A stretch of DNA of 10,905 nucleotides, from NCBI GenBank assembly GCA_937894565.1, contig CALBHK010000452.1, positions 1 to 10,905 of the forward strand, read 5' to 3'. Shown here one piece after another: positions 1-6,827 of this stretch. Origin of the DNA: an uncultured Chlamydiae bacterium (lineage in GTDB: Bacteria > Chlamydiota > Chlamydiia > Chlamydiales > CALBHK01). Within the stretch, counting starts at the first letter, position 1, and every line of letters starts with the position of its first letter. The notes under the pieces are model-generated. The model was not told where the DNA came from and searched no databases. It worked only from the letters and a program-made list of their open reading frames with translations. Made by a program: the position numbers and the translations under genes.

Positions 1-56
1 TCCGTACGCACGGTTCTGTGAGAGGACGAGGCCTCACGGCCTCTCCTACTCGGCAC
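1..56 (+). mobile_element. 3' end of a group II intron (part of domain V, complete domain VI)
   Basis: The window opens inside a group II intron. Positions 3-16 have the form of the 3' strand of domain V, ending in the usual ACGGTTC. Domain VI follows as a clean hairpin: 20-26 pairs with 44-51, leaving A48 unpaired as the expected branch-point adenosine, and 28-33 pairs with 38-43 around a TCAC loop. Eight bases after A48 the sequence reads ...GGCAC, so the intron probably ends at 56 with the AY terminus typical of the class. The reverse transcriptase ORF and most of the ribozyme would lie to the left of the window, so it is unknown whether the element is intact. Group II introns commonly sit in mobile islands. 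Confidence 0.75.
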
Positions 57-95
57 AGTATCTTATAATGATTACATCTAACTGTGAAGTTAAAC

Positions 96-605
96 TTAAT
101 GTGCATTATCTTTTACATCAAAAACTAAATTATGCTTGAAATTTGTATTTTTTAAACCATTAAAAAGTGAGAGAAAAAATATCAAAGAAAAAGCTAAGTT
201 ATATCCTGAAATAGGGACACTGAATATGCTCCAAGAAATCGTAGAACAGGCTGGGCTAGAGTTCAACATCATTTTAAAATCATCTAATGTTTTAATGTTT
301 TGTGGCACAACACAAGGATCCGTAATAAACTTTAACTGAACTAAAAGATGATAACCGGAAAGTGTCCCAAATATAAAAAAAGCCAAGCAAATCATTGATA
401 GAAAAAATCGCTTTTTTTCTCCACATAATCCAACCAAAGACAGGGGAATGATCATAAAAAGAGGAAGCCTTTGCAGTTTACAAAGGTTGCATGGTTGGAT
501 CTTCCAAAATAATTCAGCTGAAAAAGAAATAGTCAGAGCAATCATTGAAAAAAATAAACAAAAAAGCAAACGCCAATTAATGCTCATCATTTGAGATATA
601 CTCAT
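96..605 (-). CDS. dsbB: DsbB-family disulfide bond formation protein
   Basis: This 169-aa inner-membrane protein fits the DsbB family, which reoxidises a periplasmic DsbA-like thiol oxidase and passes electrons to quinone. Four hydrophobic segments are visible (about residues 10-30, 45-62, 66-86 and 130-150). The first loop carries the CNLC redox pair (C39, C42) followed by QRLP. The second periplasmic loop carries C98 (DPCVVP) and C120 (PACST). The distal W...P.S.YNL stretch is also family-typical, and the length is normal. Its ATG overlaps the stop of the upstream traD-like gene (ATGA, 602-605), implying translational coupling. No dsbA is in the window. I infer a role in folding conjugation-channel proteins, because it is co-transcribed with a transfer gene, but a general envelope role is equally possible. 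It ends about 40 bp from the intron boundary. Confidence 0.88.
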   Translation of the reverse strand: MSISQMMSINWRLLFCLFFSMIALTISFSAELFWKIQPCNLCKLQRLPLFMIIPLSLVGLCGEKKRFFLSMICLAFFIFGTLSGYHLLVQLKFITDPCVVPQNIKTLDDFKMMLNSSPACSTISWSIFSVPISGYNLAFSLIFFLSLFNGLKNTNFKHNLVFDVKDNAH

Positions 606-1057
606 CCTAAAATCTCGATTTTATATTGAGTTCCTTCAACAATTTTTTCGATAGAAATCTTATCCCCATGTCCAAAGAATTCTTTACGAAATGAATTCCA
701 TCTAAACCCTAAGTCTTTGAGTTTGTTTTTTACGTCTTTATTTGGATCTATAGAAAAACTAATCGAAAGGGGAGTACCTATAGTTTCATCTTGTGTTTTT
801 AAAAATGTCGATGCTTTTTCTTTCCACTGATTGGATATTTGATTGTCTTTAATTTTTTCAGAAATTTCAATAAAAGCTCCAAGTAATACATCATCATCAA
901 GAAGATCAATATCTACTTTGCTAGCGATTCGACCTATTTCAGAAAATCGTTTTGATCGTTTTTGCTTTTCTTTTTCTTTAAACAATTTTTCTTTCAGTCG
1001 AATTTTTTCTTTTTCCTGTTCGATTTTTAATTTTACTGCATCAATATTCTTTGTCAT
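602..1057 (-). CDS. TraD-like (Ti-type) conjugal transfer accessory protein with a C-terminal extension
   Basis: This 151-aa protein begins with a highly charged coiled coil (about residues 8-38, rich in K and E). A TraD_Ti-like core follows, RFSEIGRIASKVDIDLLDDD then VLLGAFIEI (about 37-65), matching the general pattern of small Ti/Rhizobium-type TraD proteins encoded divergently from traA. Those are thought to assist relaxosome or coupling functions. Residues 97-131 add an extra segment with the pattern D-V-K-x-K-L-K-D-L-G-F-R-W-x-x-x-R-K-E-F, resembling DUF5710-type domains found in DNA-processing proteins. Classical TraD is only about 70 aa, so this looks like a fusion. The start is supported by a GGGG Shine-Dalgarno about 8 nt upstream. 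The gene is divergent from traA and coupled to dsbB. The TraD assignment rests on pattern and context and is moderate; the domain identity of the C-terminus is tentative. Confidence 0.6.
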   Translation of the reverse strand: MTKNIDAVKLKIEQEKEKIRLKEKLFKEKEKQKRSKRFSEIGRIASKVDIDLLDDDVLLGAFIEISEKIKDNQISNQWKEKASTFLKTQDETIGTPLSISFSIDPNKDVKNKLKDLGFRWNSFRKEFFGHGDKISIEKIVEGTQYKIEILG

Positions 1058-1138
1058 ACTGTTAACCCCACGTTATGCTATACCTACAGTGAATGTATCA
1101 ATTTAAAAAATTTACGGCAAGCGTAACATCAAAAAATT

Positions 1139-1218
1139 AGCACAAACGTAAAAACCCAACAAAAAAACAGTAGAAGCAGATAAATTATTATACGCAATAT
1201 GCAAACTACGTTTGCGCT
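1139..1218. repeat. Long-range inverted repeat with a nested palindrome
   Basis: AGCACAAACGTA at 1139-1150 is the inverse of TACGTTTGCGCT at 1207-1218, matching at 11 of 12 positions (the difference allows a G-T pair), with 56 bp between the arms. The right arm overlaps the perfect 6-bp-arm palindrome GCAAAC-TAC-GTTTGC (1201-1215). Such nested symmetry suits relaxase or accessory-protein binding near a nick site. Confidence 0.6.
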
Positions 1219-1221
1219 CTA

Positions 1222-1239
1222 GAATTTGTTGACAAATTC
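1222..1239 (+). promoter_or_regulatory. Operator-like palindrome overlapping a possible traA -35 box
   Basis: GAATTTGT-TG-ACAAATTC is a perfect palindrome with 8-bp arms, 48 bp before the traA start. It contains TTGACA (1229-1234), a consensus -35. A matching -10 is weak: TGTAAT at 1255-1260 gives a 20-bp spacing, which is too long for a standard promoter. The dyad is certain; its use as an operator for traA is inferred from location. Confidence 0.45.
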
Positions 1240-1286
1240 GCAATAAAAATGCACTGTAATGTCAAATATAAAAAATCGGATATATC

Positions 1287-4200
1287 ATGGCAATTGGTTT
1301 TGCAAGAATGGAATTTGTAAAGCGTTCAGCAGGAAAGAACGCTTGCGCTAAAGCTGCGTATAATGGTAGGACAAAGATTCAATTTCAAGGAACAGAATTT
1401 GCCAAAGCTCAATTGTTTAACTGGTCTAATAAAGAGCCTGCTACACATCATGAAATTGTGTTACCTGATCATGTAGATGAGAAATATAATTGTGTTAATT
1501 ATCTTTGGAATGAAGTTGAAAAGATAGAAAATAGAATAAATTCTCAAGTTGCTATGGAGCTTGTTTTAGCGTTACCTGATGATGAGAGCATTTCTATTGA
1601 AGATAGGGTAGAACTTACGAAATCTTTTGTTAAAGAGAATTTTATTTCTAGGGCATTTGGAGCACAAATTAATATTCATTCCCCAGAGAAGGATGAAGAT
1701 GGAGAAGAGAAAGCAATTAAAAATTGGCATGCCCACGTTTTAGTGACTCCAAGAAGATTTCAAGAAGATGGAAAATCATTTGAAACAAAAAAACCTAGAG
1801 ATCTTCTTGAAGTGAAAAAAGGAAGAGTGACCGATGGTCCTGAGTGGGGAAAAATGTGGACTCATCATCAGAACCAATATTTTGAAGAAAAAGGACTTTC
1901 TTTGCGTGTTGATTCCACAGGCATAATATCCCAAAAGCATTTAGGGCCGGTTAGAATGCGAGCAAGAGCTTTTTCTTTAATGGAAGTTAACTCTATTCAA
2001 AGCAGCCTTAATACAATTGAATCTCTAGATCCAAAAAGTCTTTTAAAAAAGATATCCGAAACACATAACATTTTCACAAGAGAAGATGTTGAGAGGTATT
2101 TAATAAAGCACCTTGATTCCAACCTGATTTCTGATGTAAGAAAATCTTTTTGGGAACAAACTGAAATTTTACAGCTATTTGACAAAGAGAAGAAAGAACC
2201 GCAAAACAAGTTCACGACTCAAGAAATTTTAGCAGAAGAAAAAAAGATTTTTCGTATTGCAGAAAGGATGAATGGTCATTCTGCATTTTCCTTATCAAAT
2301 AAAGAAAAAATAGAGACTGTTTCAGCTACCCTCCAAAAAGAACAACTAAGTGCTTTTCAGGCCATTATTAGTGGTAAGCGGTTGAGTTGTATTGAAGGAC
2401 TTGCTGGCACAGGAAAGAGTTATCTTTTGGCTGCTATTAAGGATGCTTATACAGATGAGGGTTATATTGTGCGCGGCTTTGGTCCGGATAATGCCACCGC
2501 TCAAGTATTAGAAAAATGTGGGATTACTGAATCTGTTAACGTGTATCGATTCTTATATAACTACCACTACAGTAATATCAAAATCAATTCTGGTAACGAA
2601 GTTTGGATTATTGATGAGGCCGGCAAGCTCGGGTCTGAGCCATTTCTCGAATTACTAAAAGCAGCAGAACAAAATAAGGTTCAAGTTATTCTTTCTGGAG
2701 ATACTCGGCAACTTCCATCGGTATCTCGTGGCCGTATTTTTAAAGGGCTGATCGATAGATTCGGAAGTCAATTTTTAGGAGACATTCAGCGACAAAAATA
2801 TCAGGAACAACGTGAGATAGCAAAAAAACTCGCTACAGGAAAAATTTCTGAAGCGCTAGATGCCATTTCGAGAACAGGTGGATTTAGGTGGTCTGAAACA
2901 CAAAGCGAATCTATTGAAAAGCTTGTTAAACAATGGGTTGTTGATCAGGAAAGGTTTCCCTACAGCCCCACCCTTATTTTAGCTCATACAAACGCTGAAG
3001 TTAAGGTTTTGAATGAGTTTATTCGTGCATACAGAAAAGAGAAGGGGGAACTCGGAGAAAAGGAGTATTTTTGCGATTCCTTTACTGGAAAAGTGTATAT
3101 TTCTCAGGGCGATCATATAGAATTCCGTAAAAATGACGGAAAATTAGGGGTGACGAATGGATTAAAGGGGATATTGATAAATGCTTCTGAAGATAAATTT
3201 GTTGTGAGCGTTAAGCAGCAAAATAAGGTAAGAGAGATTACATTTAATCCGCAGGAGTACACATCTTATCAGTTGGGCTATGCCACCACTAACTATAGAT
3301 CTCAGGGCGATTCTGCTGATAGGGTTTATGTTCTTCTCTCTAAACAAATGAACCGAGAAATGTTTTACGTGGCCCATACACGTCATGCGAGGGCTGCTTA
3401 TTGTTTCGTATCGAAAACTGAGACTAAAAACTTGCAGGAGTTAAAAAAGCAGATATTTAAAACCACTTCTTCAGAGCTTGTCTCCGATTTTCTTACACAA
3501 GCTGAAATTATTAAACAAAGCGAATCTTTAGAGAAATATGAAGAATTAGATGCTTTAAGATCGTCCACTTCCATGACAAAAAGACTTAAAGGGGAGGTTT
3601 TAAATTTGGTAGATAAGATTCAAAATAACGTCTCTACTTTTGTTGAAAAACACACTGACCGTTTACCAAATCAAGGATTCTTTAATCATCAAGCAAATGA
3701 TACATCTGTAAAGGGGAGTGTTGTTGAAGTGAAGGATGCTTTAGAAAAAGAAAGTAATTCCACCTCCAACCCACAGACTCTCATCAAATCCATGTTATCG
3801 AATAAGGATGAAGAGAGTTTATCTGTAGAGGGTTTACAGAAGGGAAATAAAGAATCTAAAAAATGGAATTCTCTTTCTGTTGAAGTAAAAGCAGTTGTAA
3901 AACAGTATTATGAAGCATCGGATAATGCCTCTTGCCTCTATTCGATCGTAAAATCTGAATCAGAGTCTCTTGGAAAGGACGAGAAAGCTGCTACTCATTA
4001 CAATGATTGGCAGATGGCTTGCGCTCAAAGAAATGAAGGTGCATATCGATTGACCCATTCTTTGCACTCTAAAGAAATCGCCTCGGTATTCAGCAAAAAG
4101 TCTTTAGAAATTTTGAAGGATAGAGCTGAACGCCATGAGGCGACACTTAATAAACAAAACGCTCCGCATTTAGAAGAGAGCCTCAAAGACAATTTAGATA

Positions 4201-5711
4201 GTCTTCTCTTTCGATTATTTCCAGAGGGGCCGACTCGTAGAGATAGCAGGGGATATCGCTTTGGAAATAAAGGCTCTTTGTCTGTGATTTGTCAAGGGGA
4301 ACGAATAGGATCTTTTTACAATCATGAAAAGAAGCATGGAGGTGGGCTTATTCGTTTAATCGAGGATAATCTATCCGTTAGTAAAGAAGATGCCGTGCAT
4401 TGGGCTAAAAACTTTTTAGGAGAAGCTAAAACGCTGCCGACATCGAATCATTTTAAACTTAAAAGCTTTGAATCGAAAAATGATGATGCTTGGGTCAGCC
4501 TTAAACCTAATGAAAATATAAAGGCCCCAGCTCTTCGCTCTATATCTAAGAGACTAGATCAGCAATACAATGAAGCGGCACGACATGCCTATCGCGATAG
4601 CTCCGGCAATCTATTGTTTTATACTCTTAGATTGGTGGACAAAGAGGATGCGTCTAAAAAAGCGATTCTCCCTTTAAGTTATGGCTATTATAGGGAAGTA
4701 AATCCTCTCTGGGATATGAGGGGATTTAAATCAGGAAAGAATTCTCTCTATAATTTGGATCTGATTTATCAACGTCCGGATGCGAAGATTTTAATTGTTG
4801 AGGGAGAAAAGACTGCGGATGCTGCAAATAAGCTCTTTGAAAAAGACAATATTTTAGCCGTTACATGGCATGGGGGAGCCGCTGCTTCTAAAAAATCGGA
4901 CTGGTCTCCTCTATTTTTGCGAGATGTCATTATCTGGCCTGACAACGATGCTTCTGGATTTAAAGCGGCCGATTCAATTAGCGCCGATCTCAGGCGTATA
5001 GGAGTTAACTCTTTAAAAGTGGTTAACAAGCAGGCTTTACAGAAAACTTTTCCGGAGAAATGGGACTTGGCCGATGCTCTTCCACAGGGAAAAAAAGAAC
5101 AGGACATTCGTGATCTCATTTTAAGTGCCGAAGATAAGGCGATTGGACTTGGAACTGTTCTTTCTGGCAAGCCTCATTCGCTGAAAGAATTACTCCAAGC
5201 AAGAGAAGTGCTTTGGAGAGTGGACGAACGATTAAGAGCTCAGTTAGAATCTAAACACGGCGGAAAAACTTGGGAAATCCAGAACGCAATCGCAACAGAA
5301 ACTTCTAGCATCCTTGCCAGGGAAAAAGAATCGATACAGAGAATGCAGAAGGCTTATGGGATTGATAGTTCTTTAAGTGAGAAGCTATCTTTTGCCGAGA
5401 TGATTTTTCAAGCAAAACATGGAAAACTACCCGAAAGACATCTGCTCGATGAACTGCGGCAAACAATCGGTAATATCGAAGTAACCCAAACAGAAAACTT
5501 TTCTAAAATGCCGCATGAAGAAAAATCCGTGGTTGATTTTATTCGTAGCAAGCATGTGGCAGAGTGTTTTGAAAATGGCATCAAACGGAATATGTCCACC
5601 AAGGACTTTGAAACATCAGTGAATGATCTTCTTTACGCAACTCGAAAGACCACTGAAAAACAGGTTAAGACAAAGTCTCTAGATCGATCTTTAGATAAGG
5701 ATGTGATTTAG
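1287..5711 (+). CDS. traA: TraA relaxase-helicase with C-terminal Toprim/primase-like domain (MobQ/Ti type)
   Basis: This 1474-aa protein would nick oriT, attach to the 5' end and unwind the strand for conjugative transfer. Residues 1-225 are a MobA/MobL relaxase: Y25 in AKAAYNGR is the likely nicking tyrosine, and H131 with H148/H150 in NWHAHVLVTPR forms the metal-binding set. Residues 345-715 are a RecD/TraI-type superfamily 1 helicase: Walker A GLAGTGKS (371-378), Walker B WIIDEAG (440-446), GDTRQLPSV (471-479), NYRSQGDSADRV (669-680) and YVAHTRHA (694-701). A charged linker follows (about 720-960). Residues 970-1280 resemble primase/Toprim proteins: IRLIEDN, LWDMRGF, then ILIVEGEKTADAA (1168-1180) with the catalytic-type Glu, and WPDNDASG (1217-1224) with the DxD motif. 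The reading frame is intact and no key motif is missing. The ATG at 1287 begins the conserved N-terminus; its Shine-Dalgarno is poor. It is divergent from the traD-like gene. The primase-like C-terminus could make primers in the recipient, which is inference. Confidence 0.93.
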   Translation: MAIGFARMEFVKRSAGKNACAKAAYNGRTKIQFQGTEFAKAQLFNWSNKEPATHHEIVLPDHVDEKYNCVNYLWNEVEKIENRINSQVAMELVLALPDDESISIEDRVELTKSFVKENFISRAFGAQINIHSPEKDEDGEEKAIKNWHAHVLVTPRRFQEDGKSFETKKPRDLLEVKKGRVTDGPEWGKMWTHHQNQYFEEKGLSLRVDSTGIISQKHLGPVRMRARAFSLMEVNSIQSSLNTIESLDPKSLLKKISETHNIFTREDVERYLIKHLDSNLISDVRKSFWEQTEILQLFDKEKKEPQNKFTTQEILAEEKKIFRIAERMNGHSAFSLSNKEKIETVSATLQKEQLSAFQAIISGKRLSCIEGLAGTGKSYLLAAIKDAYTDEGYIVRGFGPDNATAQVLEKCGITESVNVYRFLYNYHYSNIKINSGNEVWIIDEAGKLGSEPFLELLKAAEQNKVQVILSGDTRQLPSVSRGRIFKGLIDRFGSQFLGDIQRQKYQEQREIAKKLATGKISEALDAISRTGGFRWSETQSESIEKLVKQWVVDQERFPYSPTLILAHTNAEVKVLNEFIRAYRKEKGELGEKEYFCDSFTGKVYISQGDHIEFRKNDGKLGVTNGLKGILINASEDKFVVSVKQQNKVREITFNPQEYTSYQLGYATTNYRSQGDSADRVYVLLSKQMNREMFYVAHTRHARAAYCFVSKTETKNLQELKKQIFKTTSSELVSDFLTQAEIIKQSESLEKYEELDALRSSTSMTKRLKGEVLNLVDKIQNNVSTFVEKHTDRLPNQGFFNHQANDTSVKGSVVEVKDALEKESNSTSNPQTLIKSMLSNKDEESLSVEGLQKGNKESKKWNSLSVEVKAVVKQYYEASDNASCLYSIVKSESESLGKDEKAATHYNDWQMACAQRNEGAYRLTHSLHSKEIASVFSKKSLEILKDRAERHEATLNKQNAPHLEESLKDNLDSLLFRLFPEGPTRRDSRGYRFGNKGSLSVICQGERIGSFYNHEKKHGGGLIRLIEDNLSVSKEDAVHWAKNFLGEAKTLPTSNHFKLKSFESKNDDAWVSLKPNENIKAPALRSISKRLDQQYNEAARHAYRDSSGNLLFYTLRLVDKEDASKKAILPLSYGYYREVNPLWDMRGFKSGKNSLYNLDLIYQRPDAKILIVEGEKTADAANKLFEKDNILAVTWHGGAAASKKSDWSPLFLRDVIIWPDNDASGFKAADSISADLRRIGVNSLKVVNKQALQKTFPEKWDLADALPQGKKEQDIRDLILSAEDKAIGLGTVLSGKPHSLKELLQAREVLWRVDERLRAQLESKHGGKTWEIQNAIATETSSILAREKESIQRMQKAYGIDSSLSEKLSFAEMIFQAKHGKLPERHLLDELRQTIGNIEVTQTENFSKMPHEEKSVVDFIRSKHVAECFENGIKRNMSTKDFETSVNDLLYATRKTTEKQVKTKSLDRSLDKDVI

Positions 5712-5731
5712 AAAAATATCATTTATTTTTA

Positions 5732-5760
5732 CTTTCTACACGCTTTGGTAAAGCAGAAAG
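5732..5760. terminator. Imperfect hairpin after traA, possible weak terminator
   Basis: CTTTCT (5732-5737) pairs with AGAAAG (5755-5760), and GCTTT (5742-5746) pairs with AAAGC (5750-5754) around a GGT loop, with a four-base bulge on the left side. It lies 21 bp after the traA stop, between convergent genes. No T-run follows on either strand, so a rho-independent role is doubtful. Confidence 0.25.
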
Positions 5761-5805
5761 ATAACTCAAGTTCTCTCGATATAATTTTAAATAGCATTTC
5801 ATGAA

Positions 5806-5845
5806 AGTATCCGCCGGATATAAATATTTATATCCGGCGGATACT
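5806..5845. repeat. Perfect 40-nt palindrome, left copy of the GGCGGATA family
   Basis: The two halves are exact inverse complements: each 20-bp arm begins AGTATCCGCCGG and runs into an AT-rich centre around AAATATTT. It lies between the convergent traA and hicB stops. A second copy at 8429-8468 matches at 38 of 40 positions. It could extrude as a cruciform or form a strong hairpin in RNA from either strand. It lacks a T-tract, so termination is not its obvious purpose. It is better described as an interspersed palindromic element or a protein-binding site. Confidence 0.92.
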
Positions 5846-5868
5846 CAAGTTAGGGTTACCTTGGTGCT

Positions 5869-6276
5869 TTACTCTGTTTTGATGTTATTGCTAAATTGTT
5901 TACCGAAATGGAGTGCTGCCTCTGCCAAAAATGCAGAGCGACTAAGATTTAGTCGTCTTGCACGTTGATCCACAATACTAAGGACATCCTCAGGAAGTGT
6001 TATATTAATACGGACAGTATGATGGGAGGGGACTTCAACGAGAAATGCAATAGCAGAGCGGTTTTCAGGGCATGACATAATCTCTTCCAGGGTATTTGGT
6101 GCGGGAATCTGCTCATGCATTTCCCTAAGTATATTGATGTGGTCAATCAGGGCTTCTTGAGCCATTGTTTTTGCCTGTTCAAGTGTTGCTCCGGCAGATA
6201 CACATCCTGGAAAATCGGGAAAACTTACTCCATAGTCTGAGTTTTCTTCTTTGTGGATGAGCGCTATATAGTTCAT
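5869..6276 (-). CDS. hicB: HicB antitoxin with C-terminal ribbon-helix-helix domain
   Basis: This 135-aa antitoxin neutralises the HicA mRNA interferase and normally represses its own operon. The N-terminal HicB partial RNase H-like fold is shown by YIALIHKE...YGVSFPDFPGCVSAG (residues 3-29) and the EQAKTMAQEALIDHI helix. Residues 86-123 (HTVRINITLPEDVLSIVDQR, then ARRLNLSRSAFLAEAA) form a ribbon-helix-helix DNA-binding domain. The gene order is hicA then hicB, with an ATGA overlap at 6273-6276, so the two are translationally coupled. Length is normal and no defect is visible. It converges on traA with the 40-nt palindrome between them. Confidence 0.92.
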   Translation of the reverse strand: MNYIALIHKEENSDYGVSFPDFPGCVSAGATLEQAKTMAQEALIDHINILREMHEQIPAPNTLEEIMSCPENRSAIAFLVEVPSHHTVRINITLPEDVLSIVDQRARRLNLSRSAFLAEAALHFGKQFSNNIKTE

Positions 6277-6470
6277 GATTTTTCTCCAAACTTAATGTTT
6301 GCCTGCCTTTCTATGCTATTCAAAGTGCCTTTCGGCAAATCTCTTTTTGGGTGTGGGACGGTTACTAACCCTTTCTTTGTGGGATGAACAAAATGGTGAT
6401 GACTTCCTGCGGTTCTCTTTAGCTTCCATCCATCTTTCTTTAAGATCTGTATGATCTTCCGACTATCCAT
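6273..6470 (-). CDS. hicA: HicA mRNA interferase toxin
   Basis: This 65-aa toxin has the compact dsRBD-like HicA fold and would cleave mRNA at the ribosome, stopping growth. The start MDSRKIIQILKKDGWKLKRT is family-typical. The GSHHHFVHP motif (residues 22-30) includes the likely catalytic H24, and VTVPHPKRDLPKGTLNSI (36-53) is the conserved second half. All expected features are present, so it is probably active. A GGGA Shine-Dalgarno-like run lies about 11 nt before the ATG, and a good promoter lies at 6500-6528. It is the first gene of the operon with hicB. Confidence 0.93.
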   Translation of the reverse strand: MDSRKIIQILKKDGWKLKRTAGSHHHFVHPTKKGLVTVPHPKRDLPKGTLNSIERQANIKFGEKS

Positions 6471-6499
6471 TCTTGCTTAATTCCCTTACTTAAGTCCTT

Positions 6500-6528
6500 A
6501 TTATACACACTATACACATACCATTCAA
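6500..6528 (-). promoter_or_regulatory. Promoter of hicA-hicB
   Basis: On the minus strand, TTGAAT (6528-6523) and a perfect TATAAT (6505-6500) are separated by 17 bp, with the hicA start 30 bp downstream. The spacer and -10 box contain a direct repeat of GTGTATA (GTGTATAGTGTGTATAAT), a plausible docking site for the HicB ribbon-helix-helix domain. HicB autoregulation is known for the family; this particular site is inferred. Confidence 0.65.
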
Positions 6529-6573
6529 TGGTTTTGTTCATAAAACGGAACCCCTAGGCTTTCTTTTTATTTG

Positions 6574-6590
6574 TGCAGACAGTGTCTGCA
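6574..6590. repeat. Short palindrome TGCAGACA-G-TGTCTGCA
   Basis: Perfect 8-bp arms around one central G, about 105 bp upstream of hicA and 45 bp beyond its -35 box. The GC-rich arms stand out in very AT-rich DNA. It could be a regulator-binding site or a hairpin; its partner is unknown. Confidence 0.5.
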
Positions 6591-6739
6591 ATTTTTCGTT
6601 TTTTTAATCCATTTTATGATGTGAAAAACCTTGGTTTTTTTATGTCATTTTTGTGTGGTAAAATTTTTGCTTAATTCCACTACATATAAATAACAAATGT
6701 CAATCATGTGCTGTAAAAAACAAACGTTTTCTTAGGAAA

Positions 6740-6811
6740 ACTCGAAAGACAACAAAAAAACAGGTTAAGACAAAGTCTCTAGATAGATCTTTAGATAAGG
6801 AGATGATTTAG
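6740..6811 (+). pseudogene. Duplicated 3' end of a traA homologue
   Basis: This stretch aligns without gaps, at a constant offset of 1100 bp, to the end of traA (5640-5711), with six mismatches over the aligned tail. In frame it reads TRKTTKKQVKTKSLDRSLDK then EMI and a TAG stop, against TRKTTEKQVKTKSLDRSLDK then DVI in traA. Three differences are silent (ACC/ACA, ACT/ACA, CGA/AGA) and the others are mild (E/K, D/E, V/M). This is what a diverged traA allele would show, rather than a fresh copy. Weak similarity continues left to about 6729. No start or body of a second traA is present, so it is a remnant. Its stop is 16 bp from the stop of the convergent ATPase gene. Confidence 0.85.
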
Positions 6812-6827
6812 AAAATCAGACTAATTT

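Larger units (their letters stand above)
1058..1286. other. Divergent traD/traA intergenic region, candidate oriT and shared control region
   Basis: This 229-bp non-coding gap lies between divergent transfer genes, the position where Ti-type systems carry oriT. It holds several dyads: TTACG/CGTAA at 1112-1126, a 12-nt inverted pair at 1139-1150 and 1207-1218, a GCAAAC-TAC-GTTTGC palindrome at 1201-1215, and an 8-bp-arm palindrome at 1222-1239. The segment TTTGCGCTCT (1211-1220) resembles the Q-type nick core (TGCG^CCCT in RSF1010/Ti-like origins, recalled from family knowledge) with one change. The assignment is inferred from position and motif; neither nicking nor transfer can be read from sequence. 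Confidence 0.45.
6471..6739. other. AT-rich non-coding region upstream of hicA
   Basis: About 270 bp without a credible gene. It contains the hicA promoter (6500-6528), a short palindrome (6574-6590) and long T-rich tracts (about 6591-6670). Its right edge passes into the traA-tail copy, where weak resemblance to the end of traA starts near TTCTT at 6729-6733. No further structured element was recognised. Confidence 0.5.

Noticed and set aside
136..339. 67-aa plus-strand frame opposite dsbB
   Set aside because: The complementary strand encodes a convincing DsbB with all four cysteines; this frame has no family features.
843..1106. 87-aa plus-strand frame opposite the traD-like gene
   Set aside because: It is a serine- and phenylalanine-rich shadow of the lysine-rich coiled coil on the other strand.
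1229..1260. Standard sigma-70 promoter for traA using TTGACA and TGTAAT
   Set aside because: The spacing is 20 bp, outside the usual 16-18; kept only as an operator-like site with a possible -35 box.
4769..5170. 133-aa antisense open frame within traA
   Set aside because: It is a frame shadow of the Toprim-coding region, with no recognisable motif and no start signals.
5806..5845. Bidirectional rho-independent terminator between traA and hicB
   Set aside because: The stem is strong, but no T-run follows in either direction, and the near-identical copy at 8429-8468 lies upstream of two divergent genes, where a terminator would not be expected.
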